Part shown: piece after piece, positions 34,068-41,771 of the stretch
Layout: each line of letters starts with the position of its first letter
How positions within the stretch are numbered: the stretch's first letter is position 1
Source of the DNA: Desulfovibrio fairfieldensis
GTDB taxonomy: Bacteria; Desulfobacterota; Desulfovibrionia; Desulfovibrionales; Desulfovibrionaceae
NCBI RefSeq assembly: GCF_001553605.1
Contig: NZ_CP014229.1
Span: 3,562,501 to 3,626,500 of the forward strand
Length of the DNA stretch: 64,000 bases
Reading direction: 5' to 3'
The notes under the pieces: model-generated
Database searches by the model: none
What the model saw: the letters and a program-made list of their open reading frames with translations, nothing else
Told to the model about the DNA's origin: nothing
Program-made: the position numbers and the translations under genes

Positions 34068-35111
34068 TCACCACAAGCCCATGCTGGGGATCTCAGGACT
34101 GGGCGTAGTGGCCGGAATCTCCGGCAAAACCGGAGCGTCATCCGAACTGTTCTCCTCATCCGCTTGTCCATCCACGATGTTGTCCACACCAGACGGTTCG
34201 CCGGACGTGGATGATCCGGCCCCGGACAGCAAAGCGTCCAGCACCGTGGCCGGGCCGTAGCCTTCAATGAGTTTCTGAGCGTGCAGCACCAGAGTGCCGC
34301 TGTCCTTGAGCATACAAACCAGACCTTGCAGCATGAGCAGGTCCGGGCCGGTGATAGTGCCCTTGACCGGAATGCGCTTCAGCGCGGCTTCAATAATCTC
34401 CGCCACCGGGGCCACATGCGGTTCCACAAAGGACAGCCCGGTCAACTTACCGTGCAGGGTCCGCAACGGAGAAAGCGCCTTGTGGGTCACTTCGGTCTTG
34501 CCCTCATAGACCCTGCGCCAGATTTCCTCGGCGGAACGGGCCACTTCACTGAACAGCGTGCCGCCCAGGCCGGTCACTTCTTCAGCCAACCCGGCCTCGG
34601 TAACGGCGGTCTGATTCTCATGCGCATCCAGAGGAGCCACCCTGTACAATTGCCAGCGGAAATCCATGCGGGCGCGCACATAGTCCGAGCCCACCACGGA
34701 ATTGCGGATGATGCCCGCCCACTGCTTGTGTTTGGCGAGCCAAGTTTCCAGGGACTGATCGTAATCGGCCAGAAAATCCGCTTTGGCCTTGAGGAATTCC
34801 TCCCGGATGTGGATCAGCTCTTCCACAATGTCCCCGGCCTTGTCTTCGGGGATGGCCCAACCGGACATGAAACGGACGCCGTGCCGGTCCAGGAAGTTGA
34901 AAGCTCGCGCCTTGAGCGTGCCAAAGATGCGCAGGCTTTCCGGGTCGGCAATGCGTTTGGACCCCAGCGAGGCGAGATCTTCCGGCGGCAGTTCCGCGCC
35001 GCCCAGATCCTCGGCACTCATCTTCCGCCGGGCGGACCAGAGGCTGATGTCCAGATTCAGGGCCAGCAGATTGTCCAGAATGCGGATGTCGGAAGGCAGG
35101 GACGTGTTCAT
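34068..35111 (-). CDS. DUF3150-family protein
   Basis: This 347-aa, mostly helical, acidic protein (begins MNTSLPSDIRILDNLLALNL) has long heptad-like stretches at ~100-170. The C-terminus is Ser/Pro/Asp-rich and disordered. I recognise it as a DUF3150 protein from its recurrent position between CobS-like and CobT-like genes on mobile elements; function unknown. It overlaps the CobS-like gene by one base (ATAATG-type junction) and abuts the CobT-like gene. Confidence 0.65.
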   Translation of the reverse strand: MNTSLPSDIRILDNLLALNLDISLWSARRKMSAEDLGGAELPPEDLASLGSKRIADPESLRIFGTLKARAFNFLDRHGVRFMSGWAIPEDKAGDIVEELIHIREEFLKAKADFLADYDQSLETWLAKHKQWAGIIRNSVVGSDYVRARMDFRWQLYRVAPLDAHENQTAVTEAGLAEEVTGLGGTLFSEVARSAEEIWRRVYEGKTEVTHKALSPLRTLHGKLTGLSFVEPHVAPVAEIIEAALKRIPVKGTITGPDLLMLQGLVCMLKDSGTLVLHAQKLIEGYGPATVLDALLSGAGSSTSGEPSGVDNIVDGQADEENSSDDAPVLPEIPATTPSPEIPSMGLW

Positions 35112-36445
35112 TATGCGTTCTCCTTGGGAATGAAGGTTGCATTGGGATTGAGGATGTAACCCCCGCGCAGCTTCTTGAGGGCGCGGTTGAGCAATTCTTG
35201 CACGGGGTTATGGTCGGCGCATTGGTCCACCGCAACGCTGATACGTTGCCCGGTAGTCCCGGAACGCCCCCAAGTCAGGCTGAGTCCCTGCGGCGTCGCA
35301 GTGGCTCCCCAGAATTTGCCGCCGGAGGGAGTGCCTTTGTCCAGATGGAGGAATGGCTGTGTGGGGAGTTGGGCGAGGTCGGCTCTCAGCAAGGAATGCA
35401 GCCCCTGCTGGACATAGGCGATGCCGTCAATTTCTGATGCCGGTGCGGCGTGGCTGGCCGGAAGGTCTTCCTGACGAGGAAAGATCCGTTGTGCCAGCTC
35501 GTGCAGCATGGCCCGACTCTCGCGGCTGGCCCGGTAGGCCAGCGCCCGGTCCAGGGCGTAGGTCACGGGCTGGATGCCCTGTTTGGCCAGAGGCTGGAAA
35601 CGTACGGTCAGATCCGCCCAACGCAGCAGGCTGCGTGTGGAAAAGGTGACTTCAATACTGTTGCTCAGATTGGACTGGGAAGACTCGCCCATGAAGAGCT
35701 TGCGCACCTCATTGGCGTAATCCACCATCGTTTTGCACAGATTCTCAGGCAGAGCCGGGAAGCGCTGGCGGAGCAGCTTTTCTTCCACCGCAGGGTCGGG
35801 ATAGCCGACTTCACAGAGAATGAAGCGGTCGGCAAAGGCCAGATTCTGGCGCTGGGCGCCCTGGTACAGGCCTGTTTCATCACCGCCGCCGTTAGTGTTG
35901 GCCGTGGCCGCGAAACGGAACAGCGGATGCGGTGTGATCAGTTCACCGCCGTTCTCCGCAATGCAGAGAGGTGAGCCGTCCAGGACTCCGTTCAGACCGG
36001 CGGCTACCTCCGGGGAAGTCAGGTCTATCTCATTGAGGAGCGCCAATCCGCCATAGCGCATGGCAAGGGCCAGCGGGCCGTACTCAAAGGACATATTGCC
36101 GTTCTTGACGGTCAGATGGCCCACCAGGTCGGCGAATTCCAGCCTGCCGTGGCCTGTCACCTCGAAAACGGGATAGTTGAGCCGTGCAGCCAGTTGCCTG
36201 ATGCAGGAGGTCTTGCCGCAGCCTGTGGGACCGAAGACATAGAGCGGTTCCTGCGGATCAAGGAACCAGACGATCACGTCCCGGCTGGCTTCATGGAAGA
36301 TATAGGCCGGGTCAATGGCCGGAGTGTAGGCCGAAGGCTGAGCGTAACCTTTGACCAGTTTACCGGAAGCCTTGCCGCTGAAGACGTTGCCCGCGTCCAG
36401 ATCGGCGGGTTGAAGAGTGCTTAGTTCATCAATCAGTGTGGTCAT
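35111..36445 (-). CDS. CobS/MoxR-like AAA+ ATPase
   Basis: This 444-aa protein has Walker A GPTGCGKTS at ~88, then GRLEFADLVGHL, sensor-1-like FRFAATANTNGGGD, and arginine-rich LAFADRFILCEVGYPD. The expected Walker B aspartate is replaced by asparagine (LALLNEIDLTS). MoxR-type ATPases remodel partners through VWA proteins, and the VWA gene is two genes downstream. A CobS role in B12 synthesis is unlikely without other cob genes. The ATG at 36445 follows GGGAGA. Confidence 0.8.
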   Translation of the reverse strand: MTTLIDELSTLQPADLDAGNVFSGKASGKLVKGYAQPSAYTPAIDPAYIFHEASRDVIVWFLDPQEPLYVFGPTGCGKTSCIRQLAARLNYPVFEVTGHGRLEFADLVGHLTVKNGNMSFEYGPLALAMRYGGLALLNEIDLTSPEVAAGLNGVLDGSPLCIAENGGELITPHPLFRFAATANTNGGGDETGLYQGAQRQNLAFADRFILCEVGYPDPAVEEKLLRQRFPALPENLCKTMVDYANEVRKLFMGESSQSNLSNSIEVTFSTRSLLRWADLTVRFQPLAKQGIQPVTYALDRALAYRASRESRAMLHELAQRIFPRQEDLPASHAAPASEIDGIAYVQQGLHSLLRADLAQLPTQPFLHLDKGTPSGGKFWGATATPQGLSLTWGRSGTTGQRISVAVDQCADHNPVQELLNRALKKLRGGYILNPNATFIPKENA

Positions 36446-36516
36446 AATGATCTCCCAAATGTAAAGAGCCCGGCTCCTCAAAGGGAACCGGGCTCTTTAC
36501 GCGGTATGTTCGCAAG

Positions 36517-36990
36517 TCATTCGGATTTAGTATAGTTTCCGGAGGAATTATCCAGAATCGTTACCTTATCGGCCAAGCTCACAGCCTTCGGCAGATTTTT
36601 CAGGCTCCGGGAAAAACGTCGCACGACATCCTGCGGTGGAACATCGTGTCCGCCACGAGCCACACGCGCGGCAACGCGTTCCAGCGCCAGGGCAACGGAT
36701 GCCAGGCGTATATAAACAAGCTCCACTTCATATCCGCGTCGTTTGGCCTCTTCCATCAGGGTAAAATCAAATTGCGAGGTCAACGTGGATTCACGCGCAA
36801 ATGAAACGCCCTCCTGAAGAAACAGGCGGGCCATACGGGCGGCGGCTTTACCGGCGGCGATGGGAGAAAGCCCTTCCGCAGCAAGCTTGTCCGGGTCAAT
36901 GACCAATACATTTCCCTGCATGGAAATGGCGCGGGAAAATGTACTTTTGCCTGCGCCGTTGGGGCCGCAGATGCACAGTAGCTTGGGCAT
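36517..36990 (-). CDS. Zeta-toxin-like P-loop kinase
   Basis: This 157-aa protein has Walker A GPNGAGKST at residue ~9, DPDKLAAEG after strand 2, and RESTLTSQFDF, which are the hallmarks of zeta/PezT kinases. Family members phosphorylate UDP-N-acetylglucosamine sugars, but small island-borne relatives are untested. A 60-aa gene ends 3 bp upstream on the same strand, as an antitoxin would. It lies inside the recombination/VWA operon. Confidence 0.75.
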   Translation of the reverse strand: MPKLLCICGPNGAGKSTFSRAISMQGNVLVIDPDKLAAEGLSPIAAGKAAARMARLFLQEGVSFARESTLTSQFDFTLMEEAKRRGYEVELVYIRLASVALALERVAARVARGGHDVPPQDVVRRFSRSLKNLPKAVSLADKVTILDNSSGNYTKSE

Positions 36991-36993
36991 GAA

Positions 36994-37176
36994 TTATCCC
37001 GCTTGTCGGGTCTCCGGCAATGTGGCTGTTTCCATATATCCGTTGGGATAACGCAGGATATATTGTCCCTTGTCGTCAAGGTAGTTCAGCGGCACGCCTT
37101 TTTTCAGCTCCTGCTCAAGAATGAAGTGCTGATTCTCTATGGCAATTTTGACGATCTCTTCCAAGGTCAGCGGCAT
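36994..37176 (-). CDS. Small protein partnering the zeta-like kinase
   Basis: This 60-aa protein (MPLTLEEIVKIAIENQHFIL, then the tail PNGYMETATLPETRQAG) starts at ATG 37176 after AAGGAGAT and ends 3 bp before the kinase. Helical N-terminus and tight coupling suggest an antitoxin. It is not similar to epsilon or PezA as far as I can see, so the role is inferred from position. Confidence 0.6.
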   Translation of the reverse strand: MPLTLEEIVKIAIENQHFILEQELKKGVPLNYLDDKGQYILRYPNGYMETATLPETRQAG

Positions 37177-37248
37177 GGCGATCTCCTTTATGAAAGCAAG
37201 GATACGAAGCGTACGCCGGATGGTCAACAGGCTGAGGGAAGTGCCTGT

Positions 37249-37620
37249 TTATCCCGCCTCTCCCAGTTCAATACTTCTGTTCAGTTCCAGGCCGAAAGGA
37301 TTCTCCCAGAAACCGCCACGAACCTCGGTATCGTCGTATTCCTCGCCGATGCGGATGAAGCGGTAATCTTCATCCTCCAATTCATTCATCAGCGCCCCCA
37401 GCAAAGCGATGTCCTGATAGTCGGGGTACCATTTTATCCAATCCCAAAGCCAGACTTCCGCGCCGCTTTCAGAGTCGGTATAATGATACGCGGCATAGGC
37501 CAGCAGGCTTTCCACTTCCTTGCGTGTTTCCTCGGATACCTCCGGGTCAGCCAGTTTTTTGTTCAGGACATCCACGCCCGCCCTGGTCAGAACCAGACCC
37601 ACCTCAGAACGATAGCCCAT
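37249..37620 (-). CDS. Conserved phage-type hypothetical protein
   Basis: This 123-aa acidic protein (MGYRSEVGLVLTRAGVDVLN; later WLWDWIKWYPDYQDIALL and YRFIRIGEEYDDTEVRGG) starts at ATG 37620 after GGAGGAAATT. The MGYRSEV opening recurs in uncharacterised phage proteins as I remember them. No catalytic motif is visible. Confidence 0.6.
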   Translation of the reverse strand: MGYRSEVGLVLTRAGVDVLNKKLADPEVSEETRKEVESLLAYAAYHYTDSESGAEVWLWDWIKWYPDYQDIALLGALMNELEDEDYRFIRIGEEYDDTEVRGGFWENPFGLELNRSIELGEAG

Positions 37621-37633
37621 AATTTCCTCCTTT

Positions 37634-38797
37634 TCAGCTGATAGCATTGATGATCAGACGTGATGCAGCCGCTCCCTCCCGCTCACAACGGGAGAGGAGC
37701 GCATCCACGTCGATGTCGTCCAGATGTTCAAAACGGAAAATGTCGGCCAGCTCGTCATGCAGAGCTTCGCGATTCAGGCTGCGTCGCCCGGCTGCGGTTG
37801 TGCAGCGGAAGCGGTGCTGTCCGGTGTTGATCCAGTTCTGTGTGCCGGAAAGTTGGCAAGCCAATTTGAGGGCGGCCTCCATTTCCTTGATCGCGGCATC
37901 CAGAGTGGAGCGGCTTTGCTTGAGGGCGTCCAGCCGGGTGAGGGCTGGTTGCCATTGAGGTTGGTAGTCGCCCTGCGGGAACTTGGGGCAATCCGCATTG
38001 AACCGGCAGCAGGCACACAAGGGATGAAATCCCTGGGCATGGGGCACAGCATCCAACGTGAGCGACCCCGTACGGATGTCTTGTAGCTGTGCCCAGAACG
38101 CCCGCGCCTGCGTGAATATATTCGCCAGTGATTCGGCATCATAGCCGTAAGGACCGAACGCCCTGGCCTCTTTCATGGAGAGGCAGAGCAGCCAGCCTTC
38201 CAGCGATACGTCACGCACGGAATCCGGGAACGCCAGGCCCAGATGTTCACGGCAGATCTGCGGGAAGGTCAGATTGTCATGCAAAATTCTGCCGTTCTTA
38301 TCCCGCAGGCTGAAGGTCGGCTTGTTCCAGAGCCGGCGCAGCAGACCCGTCTGCCCGCTGATTTGTAGTTCATGCGCGGCATAGGGATCTGCCGGAAGCT
38401 GTTCCATGCTTTTCACTTCCAAAATCCGTACTGCTGGTCGAGGGAGTTCCCAGACCAGAGTGAAGTCCAGATGAGCCCGGATGGGCACGCCCCGATATGT
38501 ATGCCGGATTTCCAGTTGCGGCAGGACATGCAGGCCCAGAGCCGCAAGGCATTGGCCCACGCCGTCCTCAAACCAGTGTCCCCGTGCTAATGTGAGCAGG
38601 CGGCCCAGCGATGTTCCTGGCGGCAAAAGTTTACCAGCCACGGCCGCGCGAGGACATTCGGTATAGCGGGCGATGTCGCTCATACCGATGTAAGCCGTGC
38701 GGTCGCCCAGCATGGCTTGTGTTTGCCGTTGCCCATAATTGGCAAGGCCCTGCCGGAACAACTCCAGCAGGGCCTTGCCACGGTCCGAGGAATCCAT
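37634..38797 (-). CDS. Cas4/RecB-like PD-(D/E)XK nuclease with putative Fe-S cluster
   Basis: This 387-aa protein shows PD-(D/E)XK core motifs: an upstream RGHWFEDGVGQCL, then IRAHLDFTL and ILEVKSMEQ (aspartate, E-x-K). One cysteine lies near the N-terminus (YTECPRAAV) and three more in FHPLCACCRFNADCP, the spacing used for the Cas4/AddB Fe-S cluster. A single-strand or resecting exonuclease is inferred. It sits 85 bp beyond a small gene downstream of the ERF annealing protein, a natural exonuclease/annealase pair. Confidence 0.75.
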   Translation of the reverse strand: MDSSDRGKALLELFRQGLANYGQRQTQAMLGDRTAYIGMSDIARYTECPRAAVAGKLLPPGTSLGRLLTLARGHWFEDGVGQCLAALGLHVLPQLEIRHTYRGVPIRAHLDFTLVWELPRPAVRILEVKSMEQLPADPYAAHELQISGQTGLLRRLWNKPTFSLRDKNGRILHDNLTFPQICREHLGLAFPDSVRDVSLEGWLLCLSMKEARAFGPYGYDAESLANIFTQARAFWAQLQDIRTGSLTLDAVPHAQGFHPLCACCRFNADCPKFPQGDYQPQWQPALTRLDALKQSRSTLDAAIKEMEAALKLACQLSGTQNWINTGQHRFRCTTAAGRRSLNREALHDELADIFRFEHLDDIDVDALLSRCEREGAAASRLIINAIS

Positions 38798-38806
38798 AGC
38801 GCCTCC

Positions 38807-39049
38807 TTATTCCACCAACTCAAAATATTCATGGGGGACAGGCCAACCCGGCTCCCCGTCGAACTCGTCTGTCGTGTGTAGGCTGCGCAGCAATATTTCT
38901 TTATCTTCGGTCGGCAGTTCATTGAAATTGGGGTGTGGCATTAATTCCACAGACTTGTAATAGACGCACTCCTTCTGTGTGACGAAAACAGCTCTGGCCC
39001 AGCCATCCATACCGGCGAATTTGATGCTGATTCTGTTTGTGTCTTCCAT
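38807..39049 (-). CDS. Hypothetical protein
   Basis: This 80-aa acidic protein (MEDTNRISIKFAGMDGWARA; tail PGWPVPHEYFELVE) starts after GGAGAACG-type sequence, 9 bp before the nuclease gene. No motif is recognised. Co-transcription with the ERF and nuclease genes is the only clue. Confidence 0.6.
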   Translation of the reverse strand: MEDTNRISIKFAGMDGWARAVFVTQKECVYYKSVELMPHPNFNELPTEDKEILLRSLHTTDEFDGEPGWPVPHEYFELVE

Positions 39050-39134
39050 TTTCGTTCTCCATTTTTGTTGGTTATAAAACAGTAAGAGGGCTACCCGAAG
39101 GCAGCCCTCTCATTGTGGTGCTGTGTGATTGTAC

Positions 39135-39839
39135 TTACGCGGTATCGGCATATTTCCACCAGACCTTGCGTTGCGCGTTCCAACGAAAGCCCGCGCCGGA
39201 GAGAATTTCCTTTCGGGACTGGGTATTGCCCGTGGCAATGATGCAGTCCCGCCCGTCCTGAGCCGTTACGACCTGGTATGCGATTCCCTCCAGTTGGGGC
39301 AGATTTTCAAGTCGCGCTGACGGGCCGTTTGCGGCCTTCGAATCTTCCTTCCCTTGTGACAGGCAGTAATTTTGTACTTTTTGCGACTGGGGGCAATTTG
39401 TGGCCCGTTTCGCGCGAGCGCCCGATTTTTGTCCCGTTTTAGCCCCCTCTCCGTCATCATCCTCGGTCACCATGCCCAGCATGGCGGTCAGGGAATAGCG
39501 GCGAAGATATGTCATGGCCGATCCCATACCTTGCGGATCGGCCTTGGGCAGCGGAACCACCGCCAACGAACTCTGCCACTGACCGGACTCTGCATGTGTG
39601 AGCTTGGTGACGAGGCCGAGGCAACCGGGCTCATCTACCGGCACCGGGTACTGACAAAGCCAGATGCCGTTATCGAGAAGAGCGGCACGGCACGCGGCCA
39701 TGACGCTCTTCAGACTGGCATACCAGGATTTGGTGAAAGGGTTTTCCGAATCCTTTGGGATTGGTTGAAGTTGTCGCTGTACATTGAGCAGGGCCTTGGC
39801 CAATTCCGTAATCTCTAATGAGTGGCATGTGACATTCAT
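39135..39839 (-). CDS. ERF-family single-strand annealing protein
   Basis: This 234-aa protein has the ERF core at residues ~10-130 (ITELAKALLNVQRQLQPIPK; NPFTKSWYASLKSVM; GSAMTYLRRYSLTAMLGM). A charged linker follows, then a C-terminal module (ILSGAGFRWNAQRKVWWKYAD). Such annealases pair complementary single strands in phage-type recombination. ATG 39839 is chosen because AGGAGGAAAAT precedes it. A decayed copy of its first ~190 bp exists at 53781-53972. It is first in the minus-strand operon that runs to ~32.1 kb. Confidence 0.85.
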   Translation of the reverse strand: MNVTCHSLEITELAKALLNVQRQLQPIPKDSENPFTKSWYASLKSVMAACRAALLDNGIWLCQYPVPVDEPGCLGLVTKLTHAESGQWQSSLAVVPLPKADPQGMGSAMTYLRRYSLTAMLGMVTEDDDGEGAKTGQKSGARAKRATNCPQSQKVQNYCLSQGKEDSKAANGPSARLENLPQLEGIAYQVVTAQDGRDCIIATGNTQSRKEILSGAGFRWNAQRKVWWKYADTA

Positions 39840-39871
39840 ATTTTCCTCCTGATTACTGCCACAGAAAGTCA

Positions 39872-39899
39872 AAGCTCCTGCCATGGCGGGCAAGAGCTT
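39872..39899 (-). terminator. Hairpin between tonB and the ERF gene
   Basis: AAGCTC/GAGCTT and TGCC/GGCA arms around a CATGGC-type loop, 33 bp upstream of the ERF start. It can terminate the tonB operon or act as a leader attenuator; a different hairpin occupies the same place upstream of the ERF remnant (54003-54031). Confidence 0.5.
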
Positions 39900-39985
39900 A
39901 GAAGACATCACCTTCCTCTTTCAGAGAAATAATATATCGACAGAATTTGTAGAATGACAGAAGCCGCTATTCTGCGCTTTACCGG

Positions 39986-40822
39986 CTATTCTTTCAAAAC
40001 AAAGAGCATGGGAATAAGCACCACGCAGGGAACAGGTTTGCCTTCGATACGGGCAGGCGCAAAGGTGGATGCCTGTATGCAGTTCAGCGCGGCCGCGCCG
40101 AAGTCCGCATGGTCGGTCCGTATTACACGGGCGCGCAGCAGCTTGCCTTCCCCATCCAGATAAGCTTCCACCACGGCCTTGCCTTCCAGGTTGCGTCGTT
40201 GCGCCGCGCGCGGGTAGCGCAATGGAGCCTGCCGCAGGAAGCGGGGGCCGCCGCCAGCATTCCAGGCCATAACCTGCGGCTGTGGTGTACCCTCTATCGG
40301 GACCATGCCGGGTATGTCTGTTCCTAGGCCGCCTTGTTTCTCCGTTGGCTGCTGTTTCGCCGCGTTTTCTATAGAACGGTGCCCGGAGGTTTTCACAGGC
40401 GGCACAATTGGTTCTTTTTCAAATTTTTTATGACGGGGCTTTGCGGCGGTTTTGTTTTTTCTGACATGTTCCCGGCGCTGCACGGTCTGCCGGACTGGCA
40501 CAGCCTGTTCCGGCTTCTGTTCCTCAACGGCAGAAGATTCCTCAGCGGTAGCCGTTGCCTTTGCGGCCTGTTCCGGCAACTGCGGACTGGTCCGGTCCGG
40601 CAAATTCGCCATATCCGTATTACCGGCGGTCCCGGTTCCCGCAGGAGCCCAGCTGACCGTCAATACGCCGCCGGACTGCACCGGCAGATAGTCCGGCAGA
40701 GCCAAAGCCGCCGCCAACAGACTGACGACCAGAACCCCATGCAGCAGAAATGAAAGTCCCATTGCCAGCACTGCCGGGATTTCTTTCCGCTTTGCCGGAG
40801 GAAGCGGATTAAGGGACAGCAA
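39986..40822 (-). CDS. TonB-family energy transducer
   Basis: This ~278-aa protein has one N-terminal membrane helix (AVLAMGLSFLLHGVLVVSLL), a proline/lysine-rich periplasmic spacer (~75-180) and a C-terminal TonB fold (LRYPRAAQRRNLEGKAVVEAYLD; STFAPARIEG). It would energise the TonB-dependent receptor of the same operon. The preferred start is TTG at 40822, behind GGGAGG and overlapping the end of the binding-protein gene; an upstream in-frame ATG at 40885 lies inside that gene. Confidence 0.85.
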   Translation of the reverse strand: MLSLNPLPPAKRKEIPAVLAMGLSFLLHGVLVVSLLAAALALPDYLPVQSGGVLTVSWAPAGTGTAGNTDMANLPDRTSPQLPEQAAKATATAEESSAVEEQKPEQAVPVRQTVQRREHVRKNKTAAKPRHKKFEKEPIVPPVKTSGHRSIENAAKQQPTEKQGGLGTDIPGMVPIEGTPQPQVMAWNAGGGPRFLRQAPLRYPRAAQRRNLEGKAVVEAYLDGEGKLLRARVIRTDHADFGAAALNCIQASTFAPARIEGKPVPCVVLIPMLFVLKE

Positions 40823-41771
40823 GAGCGCCTCCCGCGCTGTCTTCTTGGAACAGATGCAGATACTCTTTGTGCAAAGCTTGCGCATTGGTTTTGCATGCCG
40901 CTTCGGGGTAAAATGCCTCCACCAGCGCCGCCATGCCCACTACCCAGCGTGGGCCGCCCAGAATGTCGGCTGAAATGGCATATACCCGACCGTCTCGGGC
41001 GGCGGGCACATCCTGCCAGCCGATACGAGCCGACAGCTCCGCACGCGCTTTTTTCAATTGCTCAAGTCCTTTTTGGGTATCCAGTGAGGAAAGAGAAACG
41101 CTTTTAATCACCACATCGGGGTGTTGCTCCACGACCCATTCCATGCTGACCGGCGATGAGGCCGTGTGCAATCGACTTGCCGGGTTGCGCCCTCCCGCTT
41201 TCAATGTCAGCTCAAAAAGGGCAGAACCGGGACCCGCCAACCGATCCGGCGCAAAATGCTCGGCCAGCACGGCTGGCTGTGCCACGCCTGCGGGGATACT
41301 TGCATGCAGGCGCGCTTCCGCTTGCCGGACCCAGTTCAGGTAGTCTTTTCCTCTGGCAACGGCTTTCTCTCCCAGCAGCTCGGCCAGAGCATGCACGCCC
41401 CACGTCAGGTTTTCCGGCAAATGCATATCCAGACGTAGAACGCGGATGCCAAAGGGTTCAAGACGGCGCTCCAGTTCCGGGCCAGGATAGCCTTTCCAAG
41501 TCACCACCACATCCGGCCCCAGAGCCGCGATGGCCTCAAGATTTGGTGAGAATCCTTTGCCGACGCCGGGGATTTTTGCTGCTTCCGGCAAAAGTGCGCT
41601 TCGTTCGGCGGCATGCTGGGAAACGCCCACCACCTGAGCCATGCCGCCCAGCAGCCGGACCACCTCTAGCGCGTCTACGGGAAGAACAACAAGGCGCGTC
41701 GCAGCTTGGATCTGTGAGGCACAAAACAACAGCCACAGACAGCAGTATAAGAGTGTTTTCTGCAGCATCAT
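40809..41771 (-). CDS. Periplasmic ABC binding protein of the BtuF/FepB type
   Basis: This 320-aa protein has a signal peptide ([20 protein letters not shown], cut near IQA) and a type III binding-protein fold. It shows ARLVVLPVDALEVVRLLGG near the start, ALGPDVVVTWKGYPGPEL in the middle, and HPDVVIKSVSLSSLD with DILGGPRWVVGMAALVEAFYPEAA at the end. It should deliver a chelated metal or corrinoid to the FecCD-type permease. Its start overlaps the ChlD-like stop. The ligand is not identifiable. Confidence 0.85.
   Translation of the reverse strand: MMLQKTLLYCCLWLLFCASQIQAATRLVVLPVDALEVVRLLGGMAQVVGVSQHAAERSALLPEAAKIPGVGKGFSPNLEAIAALGPDVVVTWKGYPGPELERRLEPFGIRVLRLDMHLPENLTWGVHALAELLGEKAVARGKDYLNWVRQAEARLHASIPAGVAQPAVLAEHFAPDRLAGPGSALFELTLKAGGRNPASRLHTASSPVSMEWVVEQHPDVVIKSVSLSSLDTQKGLEQLKKARAELSARIGWQDVPAARDGRVYAISADILGGPRWVVGMAALVEAFYPEAACKTNAQALHKEYLHLFQEDSAGGALAVP

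Noticed and set aside
32302..36445. CobS/CobT as vitamin B12 cobaltochelatase subunits
   Set aside because: No corrin synthesis genes nearby, a DUF3150 gene in between and an operon of recombination genes make this a homology-only label.
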